From: Brachionus rotundiformis
Taxonomy: Eukaryota; Rotifera; Eurotatoria; Ploima; Brachionidae
DNA: 64,000 bases
Direction: 5' to 3'
Assembly (NCBI GenBank): GCA_016802295.1
Contig: JAESIW010000064.1
Location: 310,001 to 374,000, forward strand
Positions within the stretch are counted from its first letter, which is position 1. The number at the start of each line of letters is the position of its first letter. Below the pieces are notes generated by a model. The model was given only the letters and a program-made list of their open reading frames with translations. It was not told the origin of the DNA and made no database searches. The position numbers were made by a program, and so were the translations under genes. Positions 10,353 to 24,600 of the stretch are shown here, in pieces.

Positions 10353-12998
10353 TTTCAGTGATATTTTATAAGCTTGTCGCGTAAGTATTAAGTCATTGAA
10401 TTTTTATAGTACCTTTAAATTAATACTTTTTAAGACAAGTTGAGGCAAGTTTAGTTTAATTTTCTTATAAAGGTATTAAAATTTGAAAAATTTTTCATAA
10501 TAAATTCAAAAAATTAAAAAAAAAGCATGTGATCAGAATTTATTTATTTTTTTAGAACTAGAATTATTTTAAAAACAAGTAGACTTGAAGAGGCATGATA
10601 AAATTTATCATGTTTAAACCAATTTTTCTGGCAGTGCATATGAAATGCTTTGAGACAATTGATTTATGACATTAAATAAAATTTTAAAGCGCTTAATTAT
10701 TTGCACTACTTAGTATTACTTACTAATAAATATATTAGTGGTGATCGAAAATTTATTAAATTTTATTTAAATTAATTAAAAATAATTCATTTATTGGATA
10801 ATTTTAAATGCCAAAATTTGCAGTGAATGTTCTATATCTTTTTAAAAAATATTCTTTTGGTATATTTTAACAGCAGGTTTTTTTTTCAAGATTTTAAGGT
10901 TTTTAATTTGAAACAAGCATCTTTAAAATAAATATTTACTATTTTTATCACTTTATTTTGAATTTAATTAAAACACTTGAAAAAATAATACGAAAGTTCA
11001 AAAAAAAATCAGTATTTTTTGAATAGATGAATTTTGTACTTCAAAAAACATTATTAATTTTTAGATTTTATTTAATGCGTTTGTTCAATTTAAAGTATCT
11101 ATTTATCTATTGCAAAAATAAATCTTACCAAGAAAACTTTAATTTCGGTTTCAGGTGGTCTTTAACGCTAGATAATCAATTTTTTAGAATATAATTTAAT
11201 AAGAATATTTCGATTGATTATTTTCTAAATTTTAAATCATTCTTTTAATTTATTTTTAATTTTTAATTTTTAAATGGGCACATAAACCGCCTTTTCAGAA
11301 CTTTTATCTGAATATTTATCTTTTTCTATTTAAAATATTTGAATATTTATTCATGCCTGCGTATCGAACCGTGAATATTCAATAAAAACAATAAATTAAT
11401 TTACTTGTATAAAATTTTTAGGTTCTGCTCGCGCCAAATTAAATGGCAACTCGGATAATTTTAAAATCTAATTAACAAAAGGTAAGAAATAGTTTTAGGA
11501 TTAAAGATTAGAATAATTATTCTAATATTTGTTTGTTATATTTGTTATTACCTTTAAGATGATAATGAGCATTGCCAAATCAAGCCTATGCTCAAGCCGA
11601 CTATTAAATTACAGCATTTATTGTCTTTATTAATAAAATATCACTCAAATGTGATCAATATTTAAATTATTAAGTTTTTAAGATATGAGTAATTCTTTCA
11701 AAAGAATCGTCTTATCAAATAAAAGTATTTTTAACATTTTTAATTTAATTAAAAAAGGTTAACTTTGTAGTAGAAAAAGTGTATCGTTTATATGCAGAAT
11801 TTAAGTTAAATTTGAATTTTAAATTTCAAAAAAAAGAAAAATTTAATAAAATCAAAATTATTTTGATTTAACTTATTTTTAGTCTTGTTATTTCTGCTGA
11901 TTTTTTTGTGTATCAATCGATCAGTAGGATAATTAACAGTCTTCTTAGTTGAGACAAAAGGAAAAATTTAGTTGTTTTAGTATTTTTTTAAAAGTTATTC
12001 ATTTTTTCTATTTACTGTTTTTTTTAATTAGCAAAATTTTATTTAGAATAATATTTTTCATATATTATCTTCATGATAAAGAATAAATCATTATAGCTAA
12101 CAGAAAATTTTTTGCAATTTGAGGTGAAGCTAAACAAGCTTTTTATAAAATCCTGTATGGTTATTTAAACTCTGTAATGAAAATAAATTAATTTTTCTTA
12201 TGTAATTATTGATAGTTCTAATGGTTAAAAGTAAAAATGAAATTTTAAAAATGATGATTATTTGGTTATTTTGTTCAATCATCAAAAAAGATTTAAATTA
12301 AATCATATTTTCTTTATTTTGTTTGTTTTTATAGAATTTCAGCCATCATAATTTAATTTTTTATTTTCAGACTTAGTCATAATTTCTGTATTATAATTTT
12401 TCTTTGATTGTGAATTAAAGATTGTTATTTATCTCAGAATTATTACAGGTGAATTGATGAAAAAAAAGTAAACATTTATCAAAAATTCTCCATTTTAAAT
12501 ATCAATATGATATTTTCATTTCATGATCATTTTACCACATTAATAGAACAGGCTAAATATATTTAAATAATTAAATTTTATTTACAAAATATTTTAAATT
12601 AAAAAAAAAGTTGAATCATGCAAAAACATTCTTAATTAGTCAAAAACCCCAAGCTTTAATTTTAAATTCTTAAATAAATTCATTTAAAAATTGTTATTAA
12701 TTTGAAGACAAATTAGATAAATTAATTTTCCAATTGACTCATTCCCTTACTAATATTAAATGGCTAGAATGAATCGGTTGCCTAAAGAATCGCAACAAAT
12801 CAGCAGGAACAAGCATAATCGATTTTCTGCTTTGCTTCTTCACTTTTCGTGTCTCGTAATAAATAATTTTATGTTAAATTTAAAATTAATCGAAATTATT
12901 GGCATATATTAAAGGATTTTAACAAAAAAAATTTCCTTCAATTATTATTTAATTATTTGAATAATTTAAATTGAATTTTTAGATTGTTTTGTTCTAAA
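10353..12998. other. Intergenic between XRCC1 and the OATP gene (head to head)
   Basis: About 2.6 kb of AT-rich sequence separates two divergent genes and must hold both promoters. I see no coding exon, RNA gene or clear repeat. Confidence 0.6.
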
Positions 12999-15856
12999 AT
13001 GAGACCAGATGATGAAGAATTACATTTGCCAACAACAAGTACAGAGTTAACATTTTTGGAAAATGTTCCATCCGGTGATCGATTTAGAACCTCTTTAGAA
13101 ACATCACTAAAAGAAACGTCCACTAATGTCACATTCAGACTTGGTCTAAGCCAAGACAATATCAAAAACAAATCAAATAGATCAGATTCTAAAAAAATAA
13201 TAAAAAGATCTTTTACCAAACAATGGCAGTTTTTATCATTGTCCGATATTCGTTTGTTTACATTTTTCATGTGTTTAATAGTAATGCTTACTAATGCGTT
13301 AACAGTGGGATACAGAAATAGTGTAATAACCACAGTGGAAAAACGTTTTGAATTTTCAAGCATGTCCAGCGGTATTCTATCTGGTTTTCTCGAAATTGGC
13401 AGCCTAATTACCACTCTAATTATGTCATATTTTTTTTCCAAATCTCATATCCCAAAATGTGTCGCTATTAGTTCAGTGGTATGCGCACTAGCTTCATTTA
13501 TGTACTCTTTACCACATTTTTTTACCGAGCCGAACTACCAAAGTCTGTCAATTAACAAAACAAATGAAAACTCATTGTGTTTAATTAATAAAACGTCACA
13601 TTTTTTTGATAATACCATTAAAATGGAAAGTAAAGAAAACAATATTTATCCATTGGATTCCATTTTGGACAAATTTGACATTAAATCTTATTGTTTGTTA
13701 AAGCCGAGTAACATAGGAGCTTTTTTGATTTTCGCGTGCGCAAATTTGCTAATAGGCTCAACATCAGCTCCACTTCACACTCTGGGAACTTCCTATATAG
13801 ATTCTCATGTAAATAAAGATGATTCTTCTATTTATCTAGGTAAATATTAAAAAAAAAATTCTAAAAATAAAATTAATTATTTCTATAAACTAGCATTTAT
13901 TTACAGTATGCTCGCTTTTGGTCCACTGGTCGGATATCTGACCGGAGCAGGGTTTTTACAGATCAATGCAAATTTTTTAAGATTTGGATTTTCAAAAGAT
14001 ATAAATTTGAATGATTCGAGTTGGATAGGAGCATGGTATTTGGGATTTATTCTTTTTGGCATATTGATTTTGCTTACGGCTGTGGTGTTTTTTTTATTTC
14101 CCAAAGAGATGAAGTAAATTCATTTATGAATGGAGCTAACAAATCTTATTTATTTCCTTAAAGAAATCAAAATAAATCAAATGAACAAGAAACATGTGCA
14201 AGCATTTCATCTTATGGCGATTTAAAGAGTTTTACTTATTCAGAGAAAAAAATATTTTTTTATTTTTTAAATTTTTTAGGCTTACCAAAAGCAACTCTAA
14301 ACTTAATGACAAATCGAGTTTTTATGGTAGTTACTTTTTCATTTTGCTTTGAAATTACGATAATTTCCGGATTTATGACTTTTTTGCCAAAATATTTAGA
14401 ACATCAATTTTCATTAAATAACTCAGTAGCTAATATTTACACTGGTAATTAAAAAATGTTATTTAGATATTTTTAAAATATGGTTCAAAGGAGGCATCGC
14501 TATTCCTGGAGCCATTGTTGGTATTGTCACTGGTGGGTTTCTGGTCAAAAAATACAAAATAAACCCAAAAGGAGCCTCTATATTGGCCTCATGTTGTAAT
14601 ATTTTGTGTCTTTGCGGAATTCTGCTTTTGATTTTTTTTGGATGCCCTAATATCAAAATGGCTGGAACAACAGCATCTTATTCAACAAATCACAACGAGT
14701 AAATTAATTTTTAATAAAACTGCTATTCCGCTTATCTGTTTCAAAAAAGGTTCATGTAATTTTGAAAAAATGTGATTCTTATTGTTTATAATTAATCTAT
14801 TATTAAGTTAAAAATATTTTAAATATTTATCTCTATTTTACCCATCAATTTTTTACCAACTTTTATAATTCTCAAATCATTTTCAAAAATAGAAAACATT
14901 AATTAGTTACTTTAATAATCTTTTTTTTTTATTATATTATTTAAATAATCGAAAATTGATTTTTTTTATATTATAAAAACTCTTTTTAATTAATTTCATT
15001 TTTAAAAAGGTACAAATTATTAGAAAGCAAAAAAATTGAAATTGAAAAATTCAATCTATCTTCTGAATGTAATAGAGAATGCTCATGTCCGACCAGTGTT
15101 ATAGAACCAGTATGTGGTCGTAATCAAATAACCTATTTCTCACCATGTCATGCCGGATGTACAAAATATGACGGATTAGACAAGAAAACCTACTATTCTT
15201 GTAAATGCATAATACAAGAAAACAAAGATGATTCTATCCCGGATGCGTTTTCAGGATCATGCACCTTCAATTGTAGAATGTTGTTTCCATTCTTAGGAAT
15301 TTTGTTTTTCATAACTTTTCTAACCTCTCTAAATCAAATGCCAATGTTAATGGTCACCTTAAGATCAGTGTCTGAAGTAGAAAGACCATTTGCTCTAGGG
15401 CTGCAATTGGTAATTATGAGACTTTTGGGTAATGACAAATGAGATTTAAAGTAAAATTTTTATCTTTATATACTTTTTTTCAAGCATATATCCCATCACC
15501 TTTGATTTTTGGGCAAGCAATTGACCTAACTTGTCTGATATGGCGCAAAGACGAATGCGACAAAATCGGGTCTTGTCTAATTTATGATAGAGAAAAATTT
15601 CGATATACATATGGATGTAAATTTGAAATTTTTTATCAAATTTGTATATAATAATTTTTTTGAAGCAATTGCCTGGATTTATAAAGCATTTTCTCTCTTG
15701 TCTTTTATAATATTGTATTTATCAGTACGAAAATTTAGCTACAAAGAAAAAAAAGTGGACATTGACACAATGCTGAGGGTCTCACTGCACTCTTTGGATG
15801 CTGTGAATCAATCAGCGGTAAATTCAAATGAGGAATTGGATATATTAAAGAGTTAA
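12999..15856 (+). CDS. Organic anion transporting polypeptide (OATP/SLCO family)
   Basis: Seven exons: 12999-13839, 13894-14113, 14164-14444, 14491-14698, 15010-15428, 15485-15616, 15666-15856, giving 763 aa. The family pattern is a 12-TM MFS transporter for amphipathic organic anions at the plasma membrane. TM1 begins at about residue 85. Family landmarks are GYRNSVITTVEKRF, GFLEIGSL, YIDSHV...YLG, FGPLVGYLTGAGFL, TGGIAIPGAIVGIVTGG and GQAIDLTCLIW. The large loop between TM9 and TM10 holds a Kazal-like Cys-rich domain, starting SECNRECSCP and containing EPVCGRN (about residues 537-585). The start at 12999 is the first ATG. The open frame extends 15 nt upstream only from a TTG. The 14445-14490 intron uses the second AG, which restores TGG. 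An AG after 22 nt was rejected. Confidence 0.92.
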
Positions 15857-17258
15857 ATTAATTTTAAATAAAAATTTTTGTTCAAATCTTTCTCAATTAA
15901 TGAAAAATTTCTTGGTTTCTCTGAACTAAGGCAAATTAGAATTATAGAAATGCAACATTAGCTAATAATGTATGAGTATTCATTAAGGTAAAAGTTTGCT
16001 TTCGAGTTAATTAATGAATGAGTAAATTTGTATTATGTAAAGTTGTTTACGTGACTTAATTAAAGGAAATTAAACATGGAAATTTTAGCGAATTCTAAAC
16101 CTCTTGGTATAAAAAAATAACTCATTTTTAATCAAATTTTTAAAATAAAGCAACACAAGAGTCATCATTACGCAAAAGATGTAAAAAACGCCGAAAAATT
16201 AATCTAAAATAAATTTGAATTATTTTTATTTAATTGAGGCTTTTTTAGATAGATTTATCTATGTATTATTTGAGTTAATTTGCCAAGTTATCGAAATTAA
16301 ATAACAATTTTAAAATCTAAAAGCTGACTTTCTTTCAAGACAGAATTTTTAATTGTAATTATAAGTTTTAAAAAAAAGAAAATTACTTCAAGCTAAAATT
16401 TTAATTATAACTCTTAACGCTAAATTATTTTTTCAGTTCGGACTTTTTTTATAGTTTTAAAATTCGACTCATTAAATAAATCAATAATTTTAGGCGAGTT
16501 TTGTTTTCGATTTATTTATTTTTATAAATCAAAAGTCGAATAGAAAAATTTTAGATAAGTTAAGAATTCTAACTATTAGCTTAAATTTTCAAGATAAAGT
16601 AATATAATTCAAAATTTTTACCAAAATGGTTATTTAGTAATAAGAAATTTTATTTTAAATAAAATAAATTAAGATTGCATTTGGGAATTTTATGATTGCC
16701 TTTCTATTATTTTTACGAATAATAACTGCTTGATTTTAACATGAATTTTAACTAATTCAATATATTTTAGAAAATATTCTAGATAAAATGCAAACAAATT
16801 AATTTAAGTTTACAAAATCAATAATTACTTATAAATAAATTATTTTTATTTAAAATTTAAAACAATTGAACTGAATGTAGATTTGTTACCAAAGTTATCT
16901 TTGTTTGAATAAGATTTTTTCAAAGAATTTTTAAAATCATCTATCTATTAATCTATTAATTTAAAAAATTTCTATCTCAATAGTACGAGACATGGATTGA
17001 GCTTAAATATGGGTTTTTTAGGGTAATTTATATGCCTAATTTGTTTTACAAGGCAATTAATTTCGATCGATATTTAACAGCTTTATGCAATTGAAATATT
17101 TTTTATAACTTTATATTTTTTAATCAGATTCGTTGCCTTTTGAATTATGAATTAATAATTTAAAGTCTTTCAATAGGAGAATTTAAAAAACTAAACAAAA
17201 TAAAAATTAATTGTTAAAATAATTTTATTTAGTCAATTTATAAAATGCTATTTCAAAA
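15857..17258. other. Intergenic between the OATP and tetraspan genes
   Basis: AT-rich, with no coding exon or RNA gene recognised. Confidence 0.6.
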
Positions 17259-18651
17259 ATGAATACTGATACTAGAAGCTTTGACGATGAACCGGAAAAG
17301 TCTGCTGAAGAAATGTATGTCTCTAATCTAAAAATGCTTCGCAAACAGAGAGCCAAATTTATGCGTTTGGAAAAAGTACTATCCAGAAATGTTTTTCTCA
17401 TACCATTTTGTGCCATATTTACAATCTTCTCGGCAGTGTCCATTATTGCATCCACTTTATCTGACAATTTTGAATATATATCATATGATATGATAGAAAT
17501 TAAAAAGCTAGTCGATATGGAAAATAATAGAACCCTTCGTTCTTTGGAACTTATTGTCCAGAAAGAAATCAAACACGAAGAGCTCGTAGCTATTAAAAAG
17601 TTTATAGATGAAGAAAAAATTGAAAGCAACAAATCACAATACAAGATAAGAATCAACAATGATATCAATATTCAAAATTTACTAAATCTTATTAGAAAAA
17701 AATTTGAATCTGTCAATATTATTGAACTTGAATTTTATTTTGATTATTATATAATAAAATCTTTGGATTATCTAGATTCTAAAGATTTTAACCGAACAAA
17801 TTCTAAAGATTTTTTGATATATGAAATTTATTCCGGTATTTGGAAGTACTGCAATCATCTTTCAAGTACGATTGGGGCTTAATTTTTAATTCAAGTTTTA
17901 ATCTTAGTATCTAGATGAATCACGCAAAATAGTCAAATTGCCAAAGTGTTCAAGTTACGTTAGCAGAGATGCAGATTTTTTCCAAGAGAAAAACTTTATC
18001 GACTTGGCCGATCCAGAGAAGGACATGATCCGTATGTTTTTTAGAAAAATTCTCTTATATATAATATAGTATGAAAAGCTATGCCTACTGAACCATCTTT
18101 AGCAAAAACAGTTTGGTATGAAAATAAAACTAATTTTTTAACTCAACTCAAATTTAAAATAGAATAGAATAGTTTTTTTTGTTTGAAATTAATGTGAAAA
18201 TTTTCAACTTTAAATAATTTCGTATATCAAAACTTAAACATTCTATCAATTAAAAACATTTTGAAATTTAGGTATGCATAAAGCAGCAATTTGTTGCACA
18301 ATTGTATGCTATTTTTTGTTGGTATTCTCATGGTCCACGGGAATATTAGCCGGTTTCACAAAAAGAGTTCCTCTTACCTTGGCAACCAGTGTCCTAAACA
18401 TGCTGATTGCTGTTTTTTTGGCACTAATGCTTGCTATTTTTCATCGGAAGATTGTTTCAGTTAATCAGGACAACACGTGCGGGGGATCAACACCATTATT
18501 TCATATTATTTGCCAAAATCGAATAGTTAAATATGGATATTCACTTGGAATGTGCTGGTTGGGTTTTTTATTTACAGTTTTGAATGGTATTTGTTGGTAT
18601 CACATAAGTAAAATGCAAAAGATTCTACTAGTCCATGGCCACTATTACTAG
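17259..18651 (+). CDS. Tetraspan membrane protein, claudin/PMP22/CACNG-like
   Basis: Three exons, 17259-17865, 17915-18031 and 18272-18651, give 367 aa. TM1 is at about 45-67. A long extracellular segment (about 68-240) contains GIWKYC at 193-198 and a second Cys at 214. Three more hydrophobic spans lie at about 245-269, 276-298 and 330-355. Four TMs with a G[LI]Wxx[C] motif before TM2 is the signature of the PMP22/claudin/calcium-channel-gamma/clarin superfamily. The first loop is about 170 aa, much longer than the roughly 50 aa typical of claudins, and charged. The cytoplasmic N-terminus is basic. The subfamily and function cannot be assigned: a junction protein, channel accessory subunit or clarin-like protein are all possible. 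Confidence 0.7.
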
Positions 18652-21600
18652 TGTACAGAATTTTTTTTAATCGGAAATCAATTTATTTAAATAATAAAAT
18701 TTTACAGATAATTTTAAGAAATAAATTGTTTAAATTTTTTAAATAAAATAAAAAGCTTCTAATATGAAGAATCAGTCGAGAAATTCAATTTTATTAAAAC
18801 ACAATAAAAATGTTGGTATTAGTCATAATAAGATTTACATGGAAAAAAGTCTCCTTCAATTATAATTTAAAATTCAAGCAAATTTTTTATTTAATTAGAA
18901 ATGTATTCAGTTTTGATTTCCTATTTGTTTTTCTTTTGAAAATTAGATAACATTATTTTTCAAGTAGCTTTTCGAGATAAAAATTTTAACTTAGGTCTAC
19001 TAAAAATGAATAATTTAAAAATTGGATTTTTTTTATTCTGAATGAAATAACAACATGTTTAAATTAAATTTTTAATTTAGTAGATTATTTTAATCGAAAA
19101 GATTTATAACTCTAAGTTATCATTTTATGAATATTTATATAATTTCGAATATAGATTTTAGTCAATTTTTCCATTTTAATCAACTGAATGGAAGATTAAA
19201 TTCCATTAACTTTTTAAAGCGATAATGTTAAGTATATCTTTAAACTCATTAAATGATAAGTAGATAATTGAAAAAGTTTAAATTATCAAAGAAAAAGTAC
19301 AAACTACTTGATATTAAAATGAACAAGAAAATTTAAAAACTTGACAAAACCATATTGGAAAAAAAATTCTCTTATATTATCTAATGCTTCAAAATGATAT
19401 TCTTTAGTCTCTGAATTTTTAAAATTTTTTTCCGATACTAGATTAACTTACATTAGAAAATAGCATTTTATTTTAAAACTAGTTTTTGTATATAAATTGC
19501 TAAAAGATATAATTCGATATTTTTTGTTATTAATTTTATTGTAAATTTCCTTAACTTTAAAAATTAGTTTTTAACATATTATTCTATATCAAATAAATTA
19601 TTAATAATTGAATTCAAACTAGATTGTGCAAAAAAGTAAAAGAAAATATCTAATATTAATTATAAATTATTTATTGGTTTTCAATTTGTTTATATCTAGA
19701 TAATTTTTATCTAAATAACGAAAAAAAAATTTGACGGACAGCAGGTTTGATTTATTTATCAAAAAATTGAATTAAATTTTGATTTTACTATTTTAGCTTA
19801 GCAAAAAATTCAAAAAAATAACAAATTAATTATATATATTTAGATTATTTAATTTGAAATTAAAATGCATTATTTTAAGAAATTTATACCAAGATATAAT
19901 AGAGAAAATGGATTGTGTACTAAGTAATTATCTAGGTCTAGCTTAAATATTGCTAATCAATGCGTGAATGGAATTAACTCATAGCTTGATTATGGCTTAT
20001 CAGTCAATTAATGATAAATAATCATAAAATCGGCTAAATTGTGTAAATTTGTAAAAGAGAATGCAGTAAAATTTATCTGGATAATAAAATCCGATTACGT
20101 CAAAAGCATTTTTTTCACTCTGGAACAATTCAGTTGAGATTCAAATTAGGAAATTTTGATCGAAATTTATCAATAAACAAATAGAAACAAAATATTCATG
20201 GTAATATTGTGGCCGGAAATCCTAAAATTAGTCTGAATATTCTTTTCTTAATATGTATATTTAACTTTCAGTGATAGTCCCAAAAAGAAAATTAATTTAC
20301 ATATTGAATAAGGTTAAGTTTAATTTTTAAGTTAAAATCTCATCGGAAATTTTGTATTTTAGATGTCAATTTTTAAAGCTTTATTTTTGAGAGAAAATTT
20401 TAAAAATTATTTTTTATTTCGTTTTTTTTTTAAATATAGTTTGGAGATACCCAGGCAGGTTGGAACGGAACTTATCTCTTCCTTTCAGTCTATGGATAAA
20501 ATAATTGTTAGTTTTAAAAAAAAATATTGTAATCCAAGTTATTTGAAAAATAAACATAAAATTTATTAATTTCTTTATTTGATTTGAATCGAAAATTATT
20601 TGAGTGATAATTGTTGAAATTAGATAGACCACTTTCACTTTATATGATACAAAAATTACCAAACTTTGGTATCATTCAGAAATTGAAATTATTTTGTCAT
20701 ATTTCAAAATTTTCGATTTAATTCTTCTAATCAAGTAAGTTAAAACACTAAAATAAATTAATCGAAATAAGAATAAGCTTGCTCTGATATTTTTCAATTT
20801 AAGAGAAAAATAAAATGTTCTCGAATTTTATAGTTGATGTATAAAAACCGATCGATAGTTAATCATTTATAGTTTAAATGATCATTACAACTACGTCACC
20901 AAAATTTCTTACATATAAATCATTTACTGCCTGGATAAATTATCTTTTTATAGTTTTAAATTAATTTCATAAAAAAAAACATTTCACAATTGTCGAGAAG
21001 ATTAATTGATCAAACTAAAAAATTAAATTGATCTATTTTAAATCGGATCTTTTTATAAAGTCTAGGAAAAAGCTATTTACTTCTAAGAAGCTTTTAGTTT
21101 CCTATTTTTTATATCGAATTAAGTATTTTTTTATAATTGTTCAAAACAATTTTTAGCACGACACTTCAAGCAGCTTTTGTTGAATAATTGTTAACAAGGC
21201 TTAAATTATTTTGAAGAATTTATATTTCGACGATTTAAGGATTATTTAGCATAGAAGAATAAGCCTAGGACATTTAGCTGTTCAAAAATTGTTTATAAAT
21301 TAAAATGATTAAATTTGAATATTTTCGTTTTTTTTTTCTCAAAAATTACTTGTTTACACAAGTCAAAAATAAAAAATTTTATCGGCAATGATAAATTTAC
21401 ACCATCATTTCAAATAAATTATTTAAATATTTAAGAATATGATAGGACGGATGAAGGAAATTTTCTAATGAAAATTGTGTAATAAATTCAATTTAAAAAA
21501 TAAGAATAATTTCCTGATTTTAATTAGCAAAGTGATCTGTCAGGAAATGTATCAATCAAAAATGAAATTTTCTAAATTTCTAACTCAAGAGATTTTGAAG

Positions 21601-24600
21601 GAATTTAAAATTCGAATGTTGGGGCTTTTTTGTAATTTAATTGCTAATTTTCCAGTTTTTTTACCGTTTAACAAAATTTTATTAAAAAAAATATGAACAA
21701 TAGATAAATATTTAATTTGAATCAATTTGATGAAAAACTTTCAAAAATTTATAAAGTTATTGATTGTTTTATTTGTGTGTAAAAAAATATTTTAAAAAGT
21801 TGTCTTAAGAAAAATCATATCAATTATTTAACAATTTTTTAGTTCATTAATTTTTTAAATCTTAAATGTCTACCGAGATAAATTCTCCAAAGAGTAGTAG
21901 TGTTTTTGCTCAAATTAGTTTTTTGATTTTGTTCAAGCAATTACCATTTTATTATTAGATAAACACTAATTTTTAACCTAATTATACTTTGTTTTCTATC
22001 TGTAGTTATAAAAAAGAGAAAATGTTGAAAAGAAGAAAAAATTTAGACTTGTTGATGGTAGCTCGGATGCAAAATCTTAATGAAAAGATTATTAATTTAA
22101 GAAGAACAATAGCTTAATCTGCATTTAACATACATAAGTGATCTATAAATATATATATATCAGTTTTAATTATATTATTATTAACTTTTTGTTCAAAAAT
22201 GTTATCTTTTTTAGGTTTAAGTTTTTTAGTTTTTCGTTTAAATAAAATATTAAAAAAATAACATTCAATTTTTGTTAAATTCAAAGTAAAAGCTCCCAAA
22301 AAATTTTTGATATTCATTTTTGAATCTTAAAAATTGGTTTTGATATAAAAAAAAATTCCTAGCAAATTCTATAATTAAATCATTGCTAATGAATTTTTTA
22401 TGAATAGGTTTCTGTTTTTCAAAATACTTCGCTAAATTAATTAAATTTTACTTAGGGCATATGCGCCCATAAGCATCTTATTTTCATTTTTAGATAAATT
22501 TACTCAAATTCAAAGATAACTAAAAATCCTAAGCCACTCTTTAAACATTTGGTTCTTTTATTTAAAATATTAAATCTAAAATAGTCTGATTTACTTATGA
22601 GGGAAAAAAGAACATGATTATTTAGGGAGCCGAAAGATTAAGATACTCAGATATTTAAGCACTGAGTAAACTTATCCGTATAGATATGATTTAATAATTA
22701 TTTATAAATATTTTTCATTCTATTGATTTAATTAAAAGTGCATTCAGTTACATGAGAGTAAAATTTACAACACTTGTTTATTTTTTCAAAACTAGCTAAG
22801 TCTATTACAATTCCGGGTGAAAATGTTAAATTAAGCAAAATAATTATTTCTTTATAAACTGAGTTTAGGTAAAAATTTTAATAAACTTTTCCGTTTTAAG
22901 CTATTTTTTGTTGTTCATCTTACCGGAATCTAGTAATTATTCAATCTATAAACAAATAAAACCAAAATACTCTAAGGTATTTAAATAAATTGAATAAAAT
23001 TTTGAAATATTAGTTAAAGGCTTCTTGTGCAGTTAATTTACTTAAATTGAAAAAATTTAATTAAATCTATTTATTTAGTGTTTTTTTTTTTATTTTGAGA
23101 AAAACCACATAAGACAAATGGTTTAATAAATATGAGCATTCTGTATTCTCATTGTAACATGTTTTCTATTATCTTTTTTTGAATCTAAATCTGATTGTGA
23201 TCGAAATCATTAATTTAGAGTTGTGAGCTTTTGCAATCGATGCCTCATTAATTAACAATTCATATTTGGTTAAAAAGTCTTAAAAAATTCCCAAATTTAG
23301 ATAATTATCTGGCGGATTCATTATCTTTTATCCGTAAACAAACTGTATCAGGTACACTTGGCAACTCATTAATTCAAAGCATATTTTGTCTTTACCATGA
23401 TATAATTAATAAGAACTTTTTTATAAAGAGAAATACTCCAACTGATTATTTAATTCTAAAAATATTTCAATTCATAAATATGACATTGCGTAAATTATTA
23501 TTTTATTGAATTTCTTTCCAGACTTAACCATTCTGTGAAATGATTTGAATTTTCATTGACAAGTAACGGATATAGAGAAATTAATTTTCATAAACTTCAT
23601 CAGATGAATTTTAATTTAACACGCATTCAAATTATTTTATGGCCGTAATCAGTATGGAACAATCGATAGAGATTTCTGTCAATGTTTTAATTCATTGCTC
23701 ACTGATCCAAAAAGCTTATCTATCACAAATTCAGAATTTCACTATTAGATAGATTAATGAATTTTAATAGATATAAAATTTAAATTAAAGAATAGCAGTC
23801 TTTTTTTTTTAATTTTTAAACACGTCTTATTTGAGACACTTAAGAAATTGGATTTTGCAACTTTAAGTGCCTTCAGCAATTGAGGTGAATATGATTTTAA
23901 TTAAATAGGCATCATATAGGGAAGATATATCTTGAATATTTGCAAAATCGATTTATTTTAACACCCGAGAAACAAAAATAAATTTAGTCATGCAAAATTT
24001 TTTATCAATTTTTAATCTTTTCCTTTAAGTAAGGTATATAATGGAAAATAGAAAGCCAACTGACGTAATGTCCTCATTGATTTTTATAAAACACGAGAAG
24101 AGAAATGCTTTGGATCTGGTACATGGATTGCGTGGAAAGAATAAATTGGCACAAAATTTAGCTAAGCACGGGCTTTTTATTTCAAATTTGACTGCAATAA
24201 AGACACTCATTTGAAATCGATAGATAAACATCATTTTCAGATTAGTTTCTTTCTTTTCTTCAAATCATTGCTAATTTTTTTTATCAATCTCATGTCAAAT
24301 ATTAAGTTATTTTCTAAATAGCATTTGTTTGCAATCAAATAGCTTGACTGATGATTTAAATATCTATCATATTACGAAATGAAATAAAGCACTTGTTTTC
24401 CTATAAAACTTAGCTTTCTTGTACTCATTAATAACTTAATTTCGTTAGTTTACTAAGCTAGGAGCAATTCTAATCCAATAAAATAGAATTTAAAACTAAA
24501 AGGTTAACTTTTTATTATCTAATTAGTTTAATGAGTATTTATAAATTTTAAAAAAATTTTTATTGAAAATATTATTGACTCTTGATCAACAAATACATAT

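Noticed and set aside
14445..14466. Apparent 22-nt intron in the OATP gene
   Set aside because: Using the AG at 14489-14490 instead gives a 46-nt intron and restores the conserved TGGIAIPG junction. A 22-nt intron is not needed.
18079..18115. Extra small exon in the tetraspan gene
   Set aside because: Its phase does not connect to the exon at 18272. Joining 18031 directly to 18272 keeps frame.
20363..22317. Several 60 to 82 codon frames in the gene desert
   Set aside because: Composition matches translated AT-rich background. No acceptor/donor structure or motif.
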